DNA of 64,000 nucleotides from Mycobacterium sp. SMC-2 (GTDB lineage: Bacteria; Actinomycetota; Actinomycetes; Mycobacteriales; Mycobacteriaceae), in NCBI RefSeq assembly GCF_025263485.1, contig NZ_CP079863.1, forward strand, positions 2,046,001-2,110,000. The letters run 5' to 3'. Numbering within the stretch: position 1 is the first letter of the stretch; each line of letters opens with the position of its first letter. The notes beneath the pieces are model-generated. The model did not search any database and was not told the origin of the DNA. It saw only the letters and a list, made by a program, of their open reading frames with translations. Shown piece after piece: positions 51,916 to 61,500 of the stretch. The position numbers were made by a program, and so were the translations under genes.

Positions 51916-52686
51916 ATGAACCAGCTGGACGCCAAGGCAGTAGTCGCGGGCGTCAACGGCTCTCGAGCCGCGGTGAACGCCGCGAAGTGGGCGGTCGATG
52001 AGGCGCTGGGCCGGCAGCTGCCGCTCCGCCTGGTGTATGTCATCCCGCGCCGGGAGGGGCGCAGCGGCTTCGCGCCCACCCCCGAATGGGAGGTCGAGCG
52101 CGGCGAAACCGCGCTGGCCGAAGCGAAGTGCGCCGTCCAGAACGAGCGCAAGCCGGTCGAGATCGAGACGGCGATCCTCTCGGGGGATCCCGCGCAGGCG
52201 TTGGTCGACCAATCGGAGGGCGCGGCCCTGGTCTGCGTCGGCACCGCCAGGCGGGGGCGGGCCTCCGATGGACTGTTGGGCCCGACCGCGGCCGGCCTGG
52301 TGGCGGGGTCGCACTGTCCGGTCGCGGTCATCCGCACCAATACCGACGGATCGCCGACGGAACTCGGGGTGATCGCCGTCGTGCTCAACGATGAGCCCGA
52401 CAACGACGAGGTGGTGCACCAGGCCATGGAGGAAGGGCGGCGCCGCCACGCCACCGTGCGGCAGATCGATCGGCGGCTCAACAGCTGGATTCGCCGCTAC
52501 CCGGATGTCCACGTCCAGACCGTCGCGGCGGGGACCGGCGCGAAGCCAAGCGTAAACCCCGGTGGCGCAATCGAACTGGCGGTGGTGGGCGGTACCGACG
52601 CCGTCGAGATGGCCGGGCTGGCCACCCCGAATTGCCATCCGATCGTCGGCTATCCCGACTGCTCGGTGCTCGTGGTGCGCCACTGA
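51916..52686 (+). CDS. Universal stress protein (Rv2028c-like)
   Basis: The product is 256 aa behind AGGAGCTGAG. Two USP folds are visible, starting AVVAGVNGSRAAVNAAKWAV and ELGVIAVVLNDEPDNDEVVH. The ATP motif of the first is degraded (GTARRGRASDGLLGPT: second Gly and final Ser/Thr replaced), and the second is degenerate with the usual PDCSVLVVRH end. It may therefore not bind ATP. Its place after pfkB matches Rv2028c. It is five bases from the next USP gene. Confidence 0.88.
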   Translation: MNQLDAKAVVAGVNGSRAAVNAAKWAVDEALGRQLPLRLVYVIPRREGRSGFAPTPEWEVERGETALAEAKCAVQNERKPVEIETAILSGDPAQALVDQSEGAALVCVGTARRGRASDGLLGPTAAGLVAGSHCPVAVIRTNTDGSPTELGVIAVVLNDEPDNDEVVHQAMEEGRRRHATVRQIDRRLNSWIRRYPDVHVQTVAAGTGAKPSVNPGGAIELAVVGGTDAVEMAGLATPNCHPIVGYPDCSVLVVRH

Positions 52687-52691
52687 CGACG

Positions 52692-53510
52692 ATGACAGCG
52701 CCGGCCAGAACCAAATCGATCGTTGCCGGTATCGATGGTTCCAAAGCGGCGATACGCGCGGCGCTGTGGGCGGTCGACGAGGCGGTGAGTCGTGACGTCC
52801 CGCTGCGTCTGCTCTACGCGACCGAACTCGCGGACGGTCGAGAAACCGCGGAGCTGGCGGTCCGCCAGGCGGTGACGGCGATCCGGGCCGCCGGCCGTCC
52901 GCTGACCGTCGAGACCGAGGTTGTCCACGGGCCCGCGGTCGCGTCGCTGGTCCGCTCGTCGGCATCGGCGGCCATGGTCTGCGTCGGAGCCGTCGGGCTG
53001 CGCCACTTTCAACCGGGCCGGGTCGGCTCCACCGCCGCGGCCCTGGCCATCTCGGCGCGCTGCCCGGTGGCGATCATCCGCGGCCGCGACGACCCCCGGC
53101 GGCAACCTGCGGGAAAGACGCTCGTCGAGATTGCCGGATCGCTGGACCCGGCGCTGCTGGGCGCCGCCATCGAAGAGGCCCTGTTGCGCGGCGCCGCCCT
53201 CCAGGCGGTCGTCTCGCGGCGAACCGGGCCGGCCGAACGCGGGGATGCCGAGGCCGACCGCCGGGCGCTCGCCGACCTCGATCGCCGGCTGACCCAGTGG
53301 AAGCGGCGCCACCCGCAGCTGCGGGTCGAATCGGTGGCGATACACGTCGGCCTGCTCGAATACCTGGCCGGCCCGCGCGGGCGGGTGAGCTTGGTGATCG
53401 TCGGCGCTCACAATCGTGCCCACGTGGCCGAACTGGTCGGACCGGTCGGCAGTTCGGTGATGCAGGACGCCGACTGTTCGCTGTTGATCGTGAATCGGCG
53501 GCATTTGTGA
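52692..53510 (+). CDS. Universal stress protein (Rv3134c-like), dosR operon
   Basis: The product is 272 aa from MTAPARTKSIVAGIDGSKAA. The first USP domain keeps the ATP motif GAVGLRHFQPGRVGST; the second is degenerate and ends DADCSLLIVN. Length, the IDGSKAAIRAALWAVDEAVS RD start and position directly before dosR identify the Rv3134c counterpart, which in M. tuberculosis is co-transcribed with dosRS from a DosR-driven promoter. No independent DosR box was found between it and the previous gene, so expression here probably comes from upstream. Confidence 0.9.
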   Translation: MTAPARTKSIVAGIDGSKAAIRAALWAVDEAVSRDVPLRLLYATELADGRETAELAVRQAVTAIRAAGRPLTVETEVVHGPAVASLVRSSASAAMVCVGAVGLRHFQPGRVGSTAAALAISARCPVAIIRGRDDPRRQPAGKTLVEIAGSLDPALLGAAIEEALLRGAALQAVVSRRTGPAERGDAEADRRALADLDRRLTQWKRRHPQLRVESVAIHVGLLEYLAGPRGRVSLVIVGAHNRAHVAELVGPVGSSVMQDADCSLLIVNRRHL

Positions 53511-53540
53511 GCTTGGGTGATGACCAATCTGTGATATGCA

Positions 53541-53552
53541 GGTCCTAGGACC
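53541..53552. promoter_or_regulatory. Palindrome in dosR leader
   Basis: GGTCCTAGGACC is a perfect 12-base palindrome 17-28 bases before the dosR ATG. It matches the DosR core at only about 8 of 14 positions, so it may be a weak autoregulatory site. Confidence 0.35.
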
Positions 53553-53568
53553 AGCGAAAGGGTTCTCA

Positions 53569-54240
53569 ATGGTCAAGGTTTTTTTGGTCGATGACCATGA
53601 AGTCGTCCGGCGCGGACTGGCCGACCTCCTGGCGTCGGATCCGGAGCTGGAAATCGTCGGCGAGGCGGGTTCGGTCTCCGAAGCGAAAGCGCGGATCCCG
53701 GCGCTGCGGCCCGACGTCGCCGTGCTCGACGTGCGGCTACCGGACGGCAACGGGATCGAGCTGTGCCGCGACCTGGTGTCCGATCATCCCGACTTGCGCT
53801 GCCTGATGCTGACGTCGTTCACCTCGGACGAAGCGATGCTGGAGGCGATTCTGGCCGGCGCGAGCGGCTACGTGGTCAAGGACATCAAGGGCATGGAGCT
53901 GGCGCACGCCATCAAGGAGGTGGGCGCCGGCAAGTCCCTGCTGGACAATCGGGCGGCGGCCGCGCTGATGGCGAAGCTCCGCGGCGCGGCGGAGCGCGAA
54001 GACCCACTGTCCGGGCTCACCGAACAGGAGCGAACGCTCCTGGGGCTGCTCAGCGAGGGCCTGACCAACAGGCAAATCGCCGCCCGGATGTTCCTCGCCG
54101 AGAAGACGGTGAAGAACTACGTGTCCCGGTTGCTGGCCAAGCTCGGCATGGAGCGCCGCACTCAGGCGGCGGTTTTCGCGTCGAAGCTGGATCAGCACGC
54201 CGGCCATTCCCAGCCACCGGCGGCAACGCCGCCGGAGTAG
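53569..54240 (+). CDS. dosR: Dormancy response regulator DosR (DevR)
   Basis: The product is 223 aa from [20 protein letters not shown]; an upstream in-frame ATG at 53536 would add 11 residues not found in DosR. The receiver domain has D8/D9, the phospho-acceptor D54 in VLDVRLPDG and K104 in YVVKDIKG. The C-terminal NarL-type helix-turn-helix [35 protein letters not shown] is nearly identical to M. tuberculosis DosR, so the same DNA motif should be recognised, in line with the palindromes found here. The C-terminal tail (after residue 205) diverges and is slightly longer. Confidence 0.97.
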   Translation: MVKVFLVDDHEVVRRGLADLLASDPELEIVGEAGSVSEAKARIPALRPDVAVLDVRLPDGNGIELCRDLVSDHPDLRCLMLTSFTSDEAMLEAILAGASGYVVKDIKGMELAHAIKEVGAGKSLLDNRAAAALMAKLRGAAEREDPLSGLTEQERTLLGLLSEGLTNRQIAARMFLAEKTVKNYVSRLLAKLGMERRTQAAVFASKLDQHAGHSQPPAATPPE

Positions 54241-54376
54241 CGGCGCCGAAACGCCGAACTTCCCCCGCTCATCCCGCCCGATTCGACTACGCTGGCCGTA
54301 GGCAACTGGTGCGGGGCGCCGCTACCTGTGGCGCAGCTTGCCGTATGGCTGTCGTGTCGTGGAGGGATCGGTTCGG

Positions 54377-56089
54377 GTGGCCAGCGACGAAAGCGGCTCG
54401 GCATTTGCCGGGCTAGGTCAGCGTGGGCTTGTCAGCAGGATGCACGAGCAACTCGACGAGTTGCTGGCCGCACGCGATCAGATGGAGCAACTGCTCCGGG
54501 TGATCGTCGAGATCGGGGCGGGCCTCGACCTCGACGAGACGCTGCACCGGATCATCGACGCGGCCAGGAAGTTGACCTCGGCCCCCTACGGCGCGCTCGC
54601 CATCCGCGATTCCGAGGGCAACCTGGTCTCCTTCGTCCACCAGGGAATGGACCCCGAGACGGTGTCCCGCATCGGGCACCTGCCGTTCGGCAAGGGGCTG
54701 CTGAGCCTGTCGCTGCTGGACACGCCGGCTGTGCGGATGGAGGACCTGACCACCCATCCGGCCGCGGTCGGCTTCCCCGAACACCATCCACCGATGCGCG
54801 CCTTTCTCGCGGTGCCTATCACCATCCGGGGCACCGTGTACGGCAACATCTACCTCACCCACGTCGATCCGCAGCGGGTGTTCTCCGAATCCGACGAGGT
54901 GGCCGCGCGCGCCCTGGCTTTCGCCGCCGCGGTCGCCATCGACAACGCGCAGGTGTTCGAACGCGAGCGGACGGCCGCGAAGTGGATGGAGGCCACCCGC
55001 GAGATCACGACCGCGCTGCTGTCCAGCGCCGAGCCGCACCGACGCCCGCTGCAGTTGATCGCCGAACGCGCCCGCGCCCTGACCGAGGCCGAGCAGGCGA
55101 TCGTCCTGGTGCCCGCCGACCCCGACCTGCCCGATGCGGAGGTCGACACGCTGGTGGTCTCGGCGGCGGTGGGGGTGCACGCCGCCGAGGTGGTCGGCCA
55201 ACAGGTCCCGGTGGACGGTTCGAGCACCGGCAAAGTGTTCCGCTCCGGTGAGCCGTTGATCACCGAGGCGCTGCGGTACCCGATTCAGGCGTTCACCGAT
55301 GTCGGGCAGCGCCCGGCGATCCTCATGCCGCTGCGCGCACACGACGAGGTCGTCGGCGTGATCGCCATCGCCCGCGGCACCCACGCGCCGCCCTTCGACG
55401 ACAGCTACCTCGATCTGGTCAGCGATTTCGCCACGCACGCCGCGATAGCGCTCGTGCTCGCGTCGGCGCGCGACGACTCGCGTCAGCTGACTATCCTGGC
55501 CGAGCGCGAACGCATCGCGCACGACCTGCACGACCACGTCATCCAGCGGCTCTTCGCCGCGGGCATGGATTTGCAGGGCACGCTGGCGCGGGCGCGCTCC
55601 CCGGAGGTGATCGAGCGGCTCAACCGCACGCTCGACGACCTGCAAACCATCATCGAGGAAATCCGCACGACGATCTTCCAGCTGAAATCGCCGCCGGGCA
55701 AGAACGGCGACTTCCGGCATCGCATCCAGCAGGTGGTGGCCGACCTGACCGAGGATCGTGGCATCGTCACGACCATGCGCATGCACGGACCGATGACGGC
55801 CGTCGGCGGTGAGCTAGCCGACCACGCCGAAGCGGTGGTCGCCGAAGCCGTCAGCAACGCCCTGCGCCATTCGGGAGCGTCACGGCTCACCGTCGAAATC
55901 ACCGTCGCCGACATGTTCGTCCTCGACATCATCGACGACGGCTCCGGCATACCGGCGGGCAATACGCGCCACAGCGGGCTGGCGAACATGAAGCGGCGCG
56001 CCGAACAACTGGGCGGTACGTGCGAAATCACCGGCCCGCCCGAGGGCGGTACCCGGGTGCATTGGGTCGCACCGCTGATCGACCGGTAG
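54377..56089 (+). CDS. dosS: Haem-based hypoxia sensor kinase DosS/DosT
   Basis: The product is about 570 aa from GTG (GGAGGG upstream); an ATG at 54338 is an alternative. GAF-A (about 35-180) has the proximal haem His at residue 137 (GFPEHHPPMRAF) and distal Tyr at 159 (GNIYLT). GAF-B follows (about 205-365). The HisKA_3 domain has phospho-acceptor H385 in HDLHDHVIQRLF, then the HATPase_c domain with EAVSNALRH and DIIDDGSGIPAG. The residue matching DosS Glu87 is Ala75 (YGALAIRD), a small residue as in DosT. Only one such kinase is present. It phosphorylates DosR when O2 leaves, or NO/CO binds, the haem. Confidence 0.93.
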   Translation: MASDESGSAFAGLGQRGLVSRMHEQLDELLAARDQMEQLLRVIVEIGAGLDLDETLHRIIDAARKLTSAPYGALAIRDSEGNLVSFVHQGMDPETVSRIGHLPFGKGLLSLSLLDTPAVRMEDLTTHPAAVGFPEHHPPMRAFLAVPITIRGTVYGNIYLTHVDPQRVFSESDEVAARALAFAAAVAIDNAQVFERERTAAKWMEATREITTALLSSAEPHRRPLQLIAERARALTEAEQAIVLVPADPDLPDAEVDTLVVSAAVGVHAAEVVGQQVPVDGSSTGKVFRSGEPLITEALRYPIQAFTDVGQRPAILMPLRAHDEVVGVIAIARGTHAPPFDDSYLDLVSDFATHAAIALVLASARDDSRQLTILAERERIAHDLHDHVIQRLFAAGMDLQGTLARARSPEVIERLNRTLDDLQTIIEEIRTTIFQLKSPPGKNGDFRHRIQQVVADLTEDRGIVTTMRMHGPMTAVGGELADHAEAVVAEAVSNALRHSGASRLTVEITVADMFVLDIIDDGSGIPAGNTRHSGLANMKRRAEQLGGTCEITGPPEGGTRVHWVAPLIDR

Positions 56090-56120
56090 CCATCGCCCGC
56101 ACGGGACCAACGCCGACCGA

Positions 56121-56140
56121 CCCGGGTCTAACGGCCCTGC
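56121..56140. promoter_or_regulatory. DosR-like box upstream of GNAT gene
   Basis: GGGTCTAACGGCCC (56124-56137) matches the core at 11 of 14 positions, 38-51 bases before the GTG at 56175. Confidence 0.5.
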
Positions 56141-56174
56141 CCAATCGCGCCGTCCTGCAATAACGTGAGGCATC

Positions 56175-56708
56175 GTGAGTGATCCATCGGTGAAGGTCGC
56201 CGCCACGGCTCGGCTGCTCGACGGACGGCTGGTGTCGTTGCGTCCCCTGACCGGCGCCGACGCCGAGGCCGTTTCGGCGCTTCATGAACATCTCTCCGAC
56301 CATGACCGATACTTTCGGTTCTTTACCCTGCAGCTGTCGCCGCTGCGCGAGCTCGTCGCCAAGCTGACCGAGCCCGCGGACGGTGTGTACGCCCTCGGCG
56401 CCTTCGACGCCGACCGGCTGATCGGCGTGGCGCACTGCGTCGTCGTCGACGACCCCACGGTGGCCGAGGTCGCGGTCGTGGTTGCCCACCAGGATCATTC
56501 GATGGGCGTGGGCACGGCCCTGCTCAAGCACCTGGCGCCCATCGCCCGGGCTCACGGAATCGGGCGGTTCGTAGCCGACGTCCTCGGCGAGAATCACCTG
56601 ATGCTCACGGTCTTCTTCGATCTCGGCTGGCCTTGCCGGCCAACCGATTACGGGTCGATTCGGCACCTCGAGATCGAGCTGCCCAAATTGGATGAGGCGC
56701 CGGCATAG
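56175..56708 (+). CDS. GNAT-family acetyltransferase
   Basis: The product is 177 aa from GTG. Standard GNAT order is visible: RLVSLRPLTGADAEAVSALH, a beta strand GVAHCVVVDDPTVAEVAVVV, the acetyl-CoA loop HQDHSMGVGTALLKHLAPIA and HGIGRFVADVLGENHLMLTV FFDLGW. It resembles the acetyltransferase part of mycobacterial protein-lysine acetylases (Pat/Rv0998) but lacks a cyclic-nucleotide domain. The target is unknown; neighbouring USPs are possible substrates, since Pat-type enzymes are known to acetylate a USP in mycobacteria. Confidence 0.82.
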   Translation: MSDPSVKVAATARLLDGRLVSLRPLTGADAEAVSALHEHLSDHDRYFRFFTLQLSPLRELVAKLTEPADGVYALGAFDADRLIGVAHCVVVDDPTVAEVAVVVAHQDHSMGVGTALLKHLAPIARAHGIGRFVADVLGENHLMLTVFFDLGWPCRPTDYGSIRHLEIELPKLDEAPA

Positions 56709-56718
56709 AGGAGGAAAA

Positions 56719-57597
56719 ATGACGGAGAACGCCAAGAAGTATGGAGTGCTGGTGTGTGTCGACGGGTCGGCCGCATCCGACGCCGCCGTCGCTTGGGCGA
56801 CGCGTGAGGCCATAATGCATGGTCTGCCCGTCACGCTGATCCACGCGGTTCCGCCCGTGGTCGTCGGCTGGCCGGTGGGCCAACTGTACGCCGAGATGCC
56901 CGAGTGGCAGCACGAGAGCGCGCGAACCGTCATCGACCAGGCCCGCAAGACGTTCGCCGCCACCGTCGGCGACTCCGAACCACCCGAAATACACACGGAG
57001 ACGGTGTATTCGGCGATCGTACCGGCACTGACCACGGCCTCCAAGGACGCCTGGATGATCGTCGCCGGAAGCCAGGGGCTCGGTGCGCTGGGCCGCCTGC
57101 TGCTCGGCTCGGTGACCACCGGACTCGTGCACTACGCCCACTGCCCGGTCGCGGTCATTCACACCGGCGTAGGGGCGGCACCGGAGTCCGGCGCCCCGGT
57201 GGTGCTGGGCGTCGACGGATCCCCCGCGTCGGAAGCGGCGACCGCCCTGGCCTTCGACGAAGCCTCGCGCAGGGGAGTGGGGCTGGTGGCGGTGCACGTA
57301 TGGAGCGACGTGGGGGTGTTCCCCATCCTCGGCATGGACTGGCATTACCGCGAGAAGGAAGCGCAAGAAATCCTCGCCGAACGCCTCGCCGGCTGGCAAG
57401 AGCGCTATCCCGACGTGCACATCGAGCGGAAACTGTTCTGCGACAAGCCGTCCGAGTGGCTGCTGAAAGAATCCGAGCACGCCCAGCTGGTGGTGGTCGG
57501 TAGCCGGGGCCGCGGCGGATTCCCCGGGATGTTGCTCGGCTCGGTGAGTTCGGCGGTGGCGCAGTCGGCGCGAGTTCCCGTGGTGGTTGTTCGTTGA
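56719..57597 (+). CDS. Tandem-domain universal stress protein
   Basis: The product is 292 aa from MTENAKKYGVLVCVDGSAAS with AGGAGGAAAA upstream. Both domains keep ATP motifs: GSQGLGALGRLLLGS and GSRGRGGFPGMLLGS. It starts ten bases after the GNAT stop, so the two genes are almost certainly co-transcribed from the DosR-like box at 56121. It is of the same class as the proteins at 10760 and 62362. Confidence 0.9.
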   Translation: MTENAKKYGVLVCVDGSAASDAAVAWATREAIMHGLPVTLIHAVPPVVVGWPVGQLYAEMPEWQHESARTVIDQARKTFAATVGDSEPPEIHTETVYSAIVPALTTASKDAWMIVAGSQGLGALGRLLLGSVTTGLVHYAHCPVAVIHTGVGAAPESGAPVVLGVDGSPASEAATALAFDEASRRGVGLVAVHVWSDVGVFPILGMDWHYREKEAQEILAERLAGWQERYPDVHIERKLFCDKPSEWLLKESEHAQLVVVGSRGRGGFPGMLLGSVSSAVAQSARVPVVVVR

Positions 57598-57616
57598 GGA
57601 TGAAAAGCCAGGGTAG

Positions 57617-58423
57617 CTAGTCCCGAACGACGAGCACCGAGCAGCCCGTGTGGCCGCCCGGGTGCGGGGTGATCGGCCCGACCATGCGGGCGACCTTGTC
57701 GGCGTCCCCGCTGCCCACCACCGCGAGCTGGACGGGCTCCTGTGTGTGCATGAGGAATTCGGCCGCCCCGCGCCGTGCCGCGGCGGGTTGCACGTGTACT
57801 TCGCGATACTGCGACACCCAGGGGCCGAGCCGGCGATCCAGCTGGCGGTAGGGGATCTCACCGAGGCCCCATCGCCAGACTCCCATCGCCAGGATCGGTG
57901 CATCACGAAGGCGCGCCTCGCGGAAGCCATGCTCGAGCACGGCGTCGTTGCCCGCCGATTCGTCGACGGCGACGGCGACGAATCCGCCGGCCGGCGCGGG
58001 GGTGCTGCGGATGACGGCCACTGGGCAGTGCGCCTTCCGCGCCACGGTGTCCGCGGTCGAGCCCAGGACCTTGCGGGCCACCCAGCCCGTGCCCACGGAG
58101 CCCACGCATACCATTGCGGCGTCCCGGGATTCGTCGATCAGCGCACTCTCGGAGGAACCGCGCACGATGTCGCATTCGACTTTGACCGGCTGACCGGTGG
58201 CCTCGAGCGCGGCATCGGCGGCGCGCAACGACGTCTGGGCGTATTCGACGTCCAGGCTGTCGTCACCGGCCGCGTCCGCACCCCGCTGCGGGATGGCGTG
58301 GATCAGCCGGAGCGGGATGTTGCGGCTGACGGCCTCGGCGGCGGCCCATTTGGCCGCATTGATCGCGGCGTCCGAGCCGTCGATACCCACCACGATCCGC
58401 TGCGACGACTGCGGACTGTTCAT
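57617..58423 (-). CDS. Universal stress protein, Rv3134c type
   Basis: The product is 268 aa from [20 protein letters not shown], with CAGGAGGAGTCG before the ATG (an ATG 17 codons earlier lacks a site). The first domain has GSVGTGWVARKVLGST; the second has lost the motif and ends HTGCSVLVVRD. It is convergent with the previous USP gene (19 bases apart) and has a perfect 14-base palindrome 79 bases upstream. Confidence 0.9.
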   Translation of the reverse strand: MNSPQSSQRIVVGIDGSDAAINAAKWAAAEAVSRNIPLRLIHAIPQRGADAAGDDSLDVEYAQTSLRAADAALEATGQPVKVECDIVRGSSESALIDESRDAAMVCVGSVGTGWVARKVLGSTADTVARKAHCPVAVIRSTPAPAGGFVAVAVDESAGNDAVLEHGFREARLRDAPILAMGVWRWGLGEIPYRQLDRRLGPWVSQYREVHVQPAAARRGAAEFLMHTQEPVQLAVVGSGDADKVARMVGPITPHPGGHTGCSVLVVRD

Positions 58424-58498
58424 CGACTCCTCCTGCTGACTGACCGCCGGGGACCCCGACCCGGCACTGGCCACGTTATGGGGATACGGCTTGGCTCA

Positions 58499-58518
58499 GC
58501 AGGGCCCTTGGGCCCCCG
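58499..58518. promoter_or_regulatory. DosR-like palindrome upstream of USP
   Basis: GGGCCCTTGGGCCC (58502-58515) matches the DosR core at 10 of 14 positions. It lies in the 119-base gap between otsB1 and the USP, both on the minus strand. Confidence 0.45.
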
Positions 58519-58542
58519 TTCGCGGACATTCGTCACCTCGCC

Positions 58543-61500
58543 TCAGTCGACCTCGACTTTATTCCCGGGCAGCAGATGGTGCACACGGCCGCGGCACTCC
58601 ACCGTGACCGATGCGCTGTTGCCGGCCTCGGAGGTCAGCTCGCCCGCCCGCCCGCTGACCCGAAGGTGTAGCCGTTGGCCGCGGTAGACGAACGGAAACT
58701 CGATCGGGTCCAGCGCTTTCGGCCATAGCGGGCTCAGGATCAGCCGGTCGTCGCGGGTCTCCAGTCCGGTGAAACACCGTTGCAGCAGATCGATGCTGCC
58801 GGCCATCGCGGCCAGGTGTATCCCTTCCGATGTGGTGCCGCCCTGGATGTCGACGACGTCGGAGGCCAGTACCCGCACAAAGTACTTCATGGCGTGGTGC
58901 CGGTGGGCGCGGGTGAGGACCCACGAATGCACGAGCGCGCTGAGCGTCGATCCCTCCGAGGTGCGCGCCAGGTAGTAGTCCACCGTTTCGGGGATTCGCT
59001 CCGGCGTGAAGCGGTAGCCGAGCCGGCCGAACAACGACAGCAACTCGTCCGACGACAGCAAGTAGAACAGCATCAGCACGTCGGCCTGCTTGGACGCCTT
59101 GTAATTGTTCACGCTGTCGTTCTCGGCCTCGAGGATGCGGTCGAGCCGCTGGATGTTTCCGTAGCGCTGCCGGTAGTCGTCCCAATCCAGCTCCGCCAGT
59201 TGCGAATAGCCTTCGAACTGACTGATCACGTTGTCGTGGAAGGGGACGAACATTCGCCGCGTCACATGATCCCACCGGCCGAGCTCGTCGCTGGTGAGGT
59301 CGATCTTGCCGACGAGGTCGAGGCGATCCCGCAGCGGGAGCAAGTCCAACGCGTCCATAGCCCGCATGATCGCCCAGACCGCCATGACATTGGTGTACGC
59401 GTTGTTGTCTATCCCGTCGTACTCCTTGCCCGGGTAGCCCGAATGGAACTCGTCGGGGCCGATGATCCCCTTGATCGTGTAGCGGCCGCGACTTTCGTCA
59501 AAGGTGGCAAGCCCTACCCAGAACCGCGCGATCTCGACCAGCATCTCGGCGCCGTAGTCGACCAGGAACCGCCTGTCACCGGTCACCTGATAGTGCTGCC
59601 AGGTGTTGTAGGCGATGGCGAGACCGACGTGATGTGCCCGGGCGCTGGCATCGGGGTTCCAGCGGCCGGACGCGGGGTTCAGATGCAGCTCCTGGCTCAC
59701 CTCGCGCCCGTCGCTGCCCGATTGCCAGGGATACATCGCGCCCAGATAACCGGCTCTGCGGGCCGCCCGGCGGGCCTCGGGGAGCCGCCGGTAGCGGTAG
59801 AGCAGCAGCGACCGTGCCACATTGGGCATGCGCACGCTGAGCACCGGGGAAACGAAAAGCGAGTCCCAGAAGACATGCCCGCGGTAGGCCTCACCGTGCA
59901 GCCCCCTGGCTGGCACCCCGGCGTCGAGTTCGGCGGTGTGCGGTGAAATCGTCTGCAGCAGGTGCACCAGGTGCAATCGCAGGAGGCGAAGCGCGTCGGT
60001 GCCGCCGGCGAGGCCGATGGCGCATTGTTCCCACAACAGGTCCCAGGCCCGGGCGTGCTGACGATGCAGCTCGGCATACCGGCCGGCGGCGTCGAGGTGC
60101 AGCTGCGCGGTGCTCGCCGGTTCCGATATCGCGTCGTCCCTGCCGGTGAAGATGGTCGCGATCTTCTCGCAGGTGACCGATTGCCCGGCGGCCAGCGCCA
60201 CCTGGATGTCGTGTCCGCCGCGATCGCCTTCGCGCACGAATTTGTACTGCGCAGCGGCCCGCGCGTCGTCGCACCACACCGTGCTGCGCGCAGCCACCGC
60301 GACCGCGATGCGCGACTGCGAGGTCTCGGTGCGCAATATCACCGATTCGTCCGCTTCCTCGATCGCCGATGACGTGAGGTGTGTGCTCGACAGCGATCGG
60401 TAGCGCTCGACCATGGTGTTGCGCACGCCGCCGTCCAGCAGCGAGCGGAACTCCACGGTGCCCGACCAGTTCTCCGCGACGATCGTGGTCTGCATGGCGA
60501 GCAGGTGCGGCTGGTGCATGGATGCGAACCGCTGCTGGGTCACCGTCGTGGTCTGGCCCGCACCGTCGCGGAACCGCAAGCTGCGGGTCAACGTCGCATG
60601 CCGCAGGTCGAATGTCTGTCGGTAGAACAGCAACTCGGCGTTGTCGATGTGAAACCACGGCCCGCCGTTGATCCGAAACGTCAGCGACAACCAGTTGGGG
60701 AGGTTGACCAGGCTTTCGTTCTCGATCGTCCGGCCGGCGATGCGATCGGTCAGCGTGTTGTAGACGCCGGCCGCATACGTCCCCGGGTAATGGGCCTCGC
60801 TCGCAGTTGCCTCCGGAGCGCAGCCCCGGGTGGCGACGTAGCCGGTGCCGACGGTGCACAGCGTCTCGCGCAGCCGCTCGTACGCGGGGTCATAGCCCTC
60901 ATACACCAGTTCCCACGCGTCGTTGGGTTCGACCGCCGCTTCGTGCAGATCGTCCGCGAGCCGGCGGACGAAATCGCACACCGCCGGTGGATTGGCCAGG
61001 CTGAACAGCGCGGCGGAGGGCCGGTCCCCGTCCTCGTCGTGCCGCACCGCAATTCCCACTCCGTCGAAGTGGACCGCGTCGAAGGCGTCTTCGTCGGAGA
61101 TGTCGTCGCCGACGTAGATCGGAAACACGGTATCGCCGCCGGCCCCCGCGATGTGTTCGAGGATCCAGGTGAGCGTCCTGCCCTTGTCCCAATCGAGGCG
61201 GGGACGAAGCTCGATGACCCTGCGGCCCATCGTGATCCGCAGGTATTGGGATCGTCCGAGTTTGCGTACCGTCGCGATCACCCGATCGACCTGTGCCGGG
61301 TCGACGTTGCGGTAGTGAATCGAGACCCCGAACCGCTTGTGCTCCACGCGGATTCCGGGGACATCGTGGAGCAGCGCGGTCAATCGGTCGGCCGCGTGCG
61401 CCAGCACGCCGGTGGCACCGATGGCGGCGGCGTTCTCGTGGTGGGTCCCGTCCGGTGCGAGAAGCTCGAAGCCGTGGCCGGCCGCGTACCAGATCCCGTC

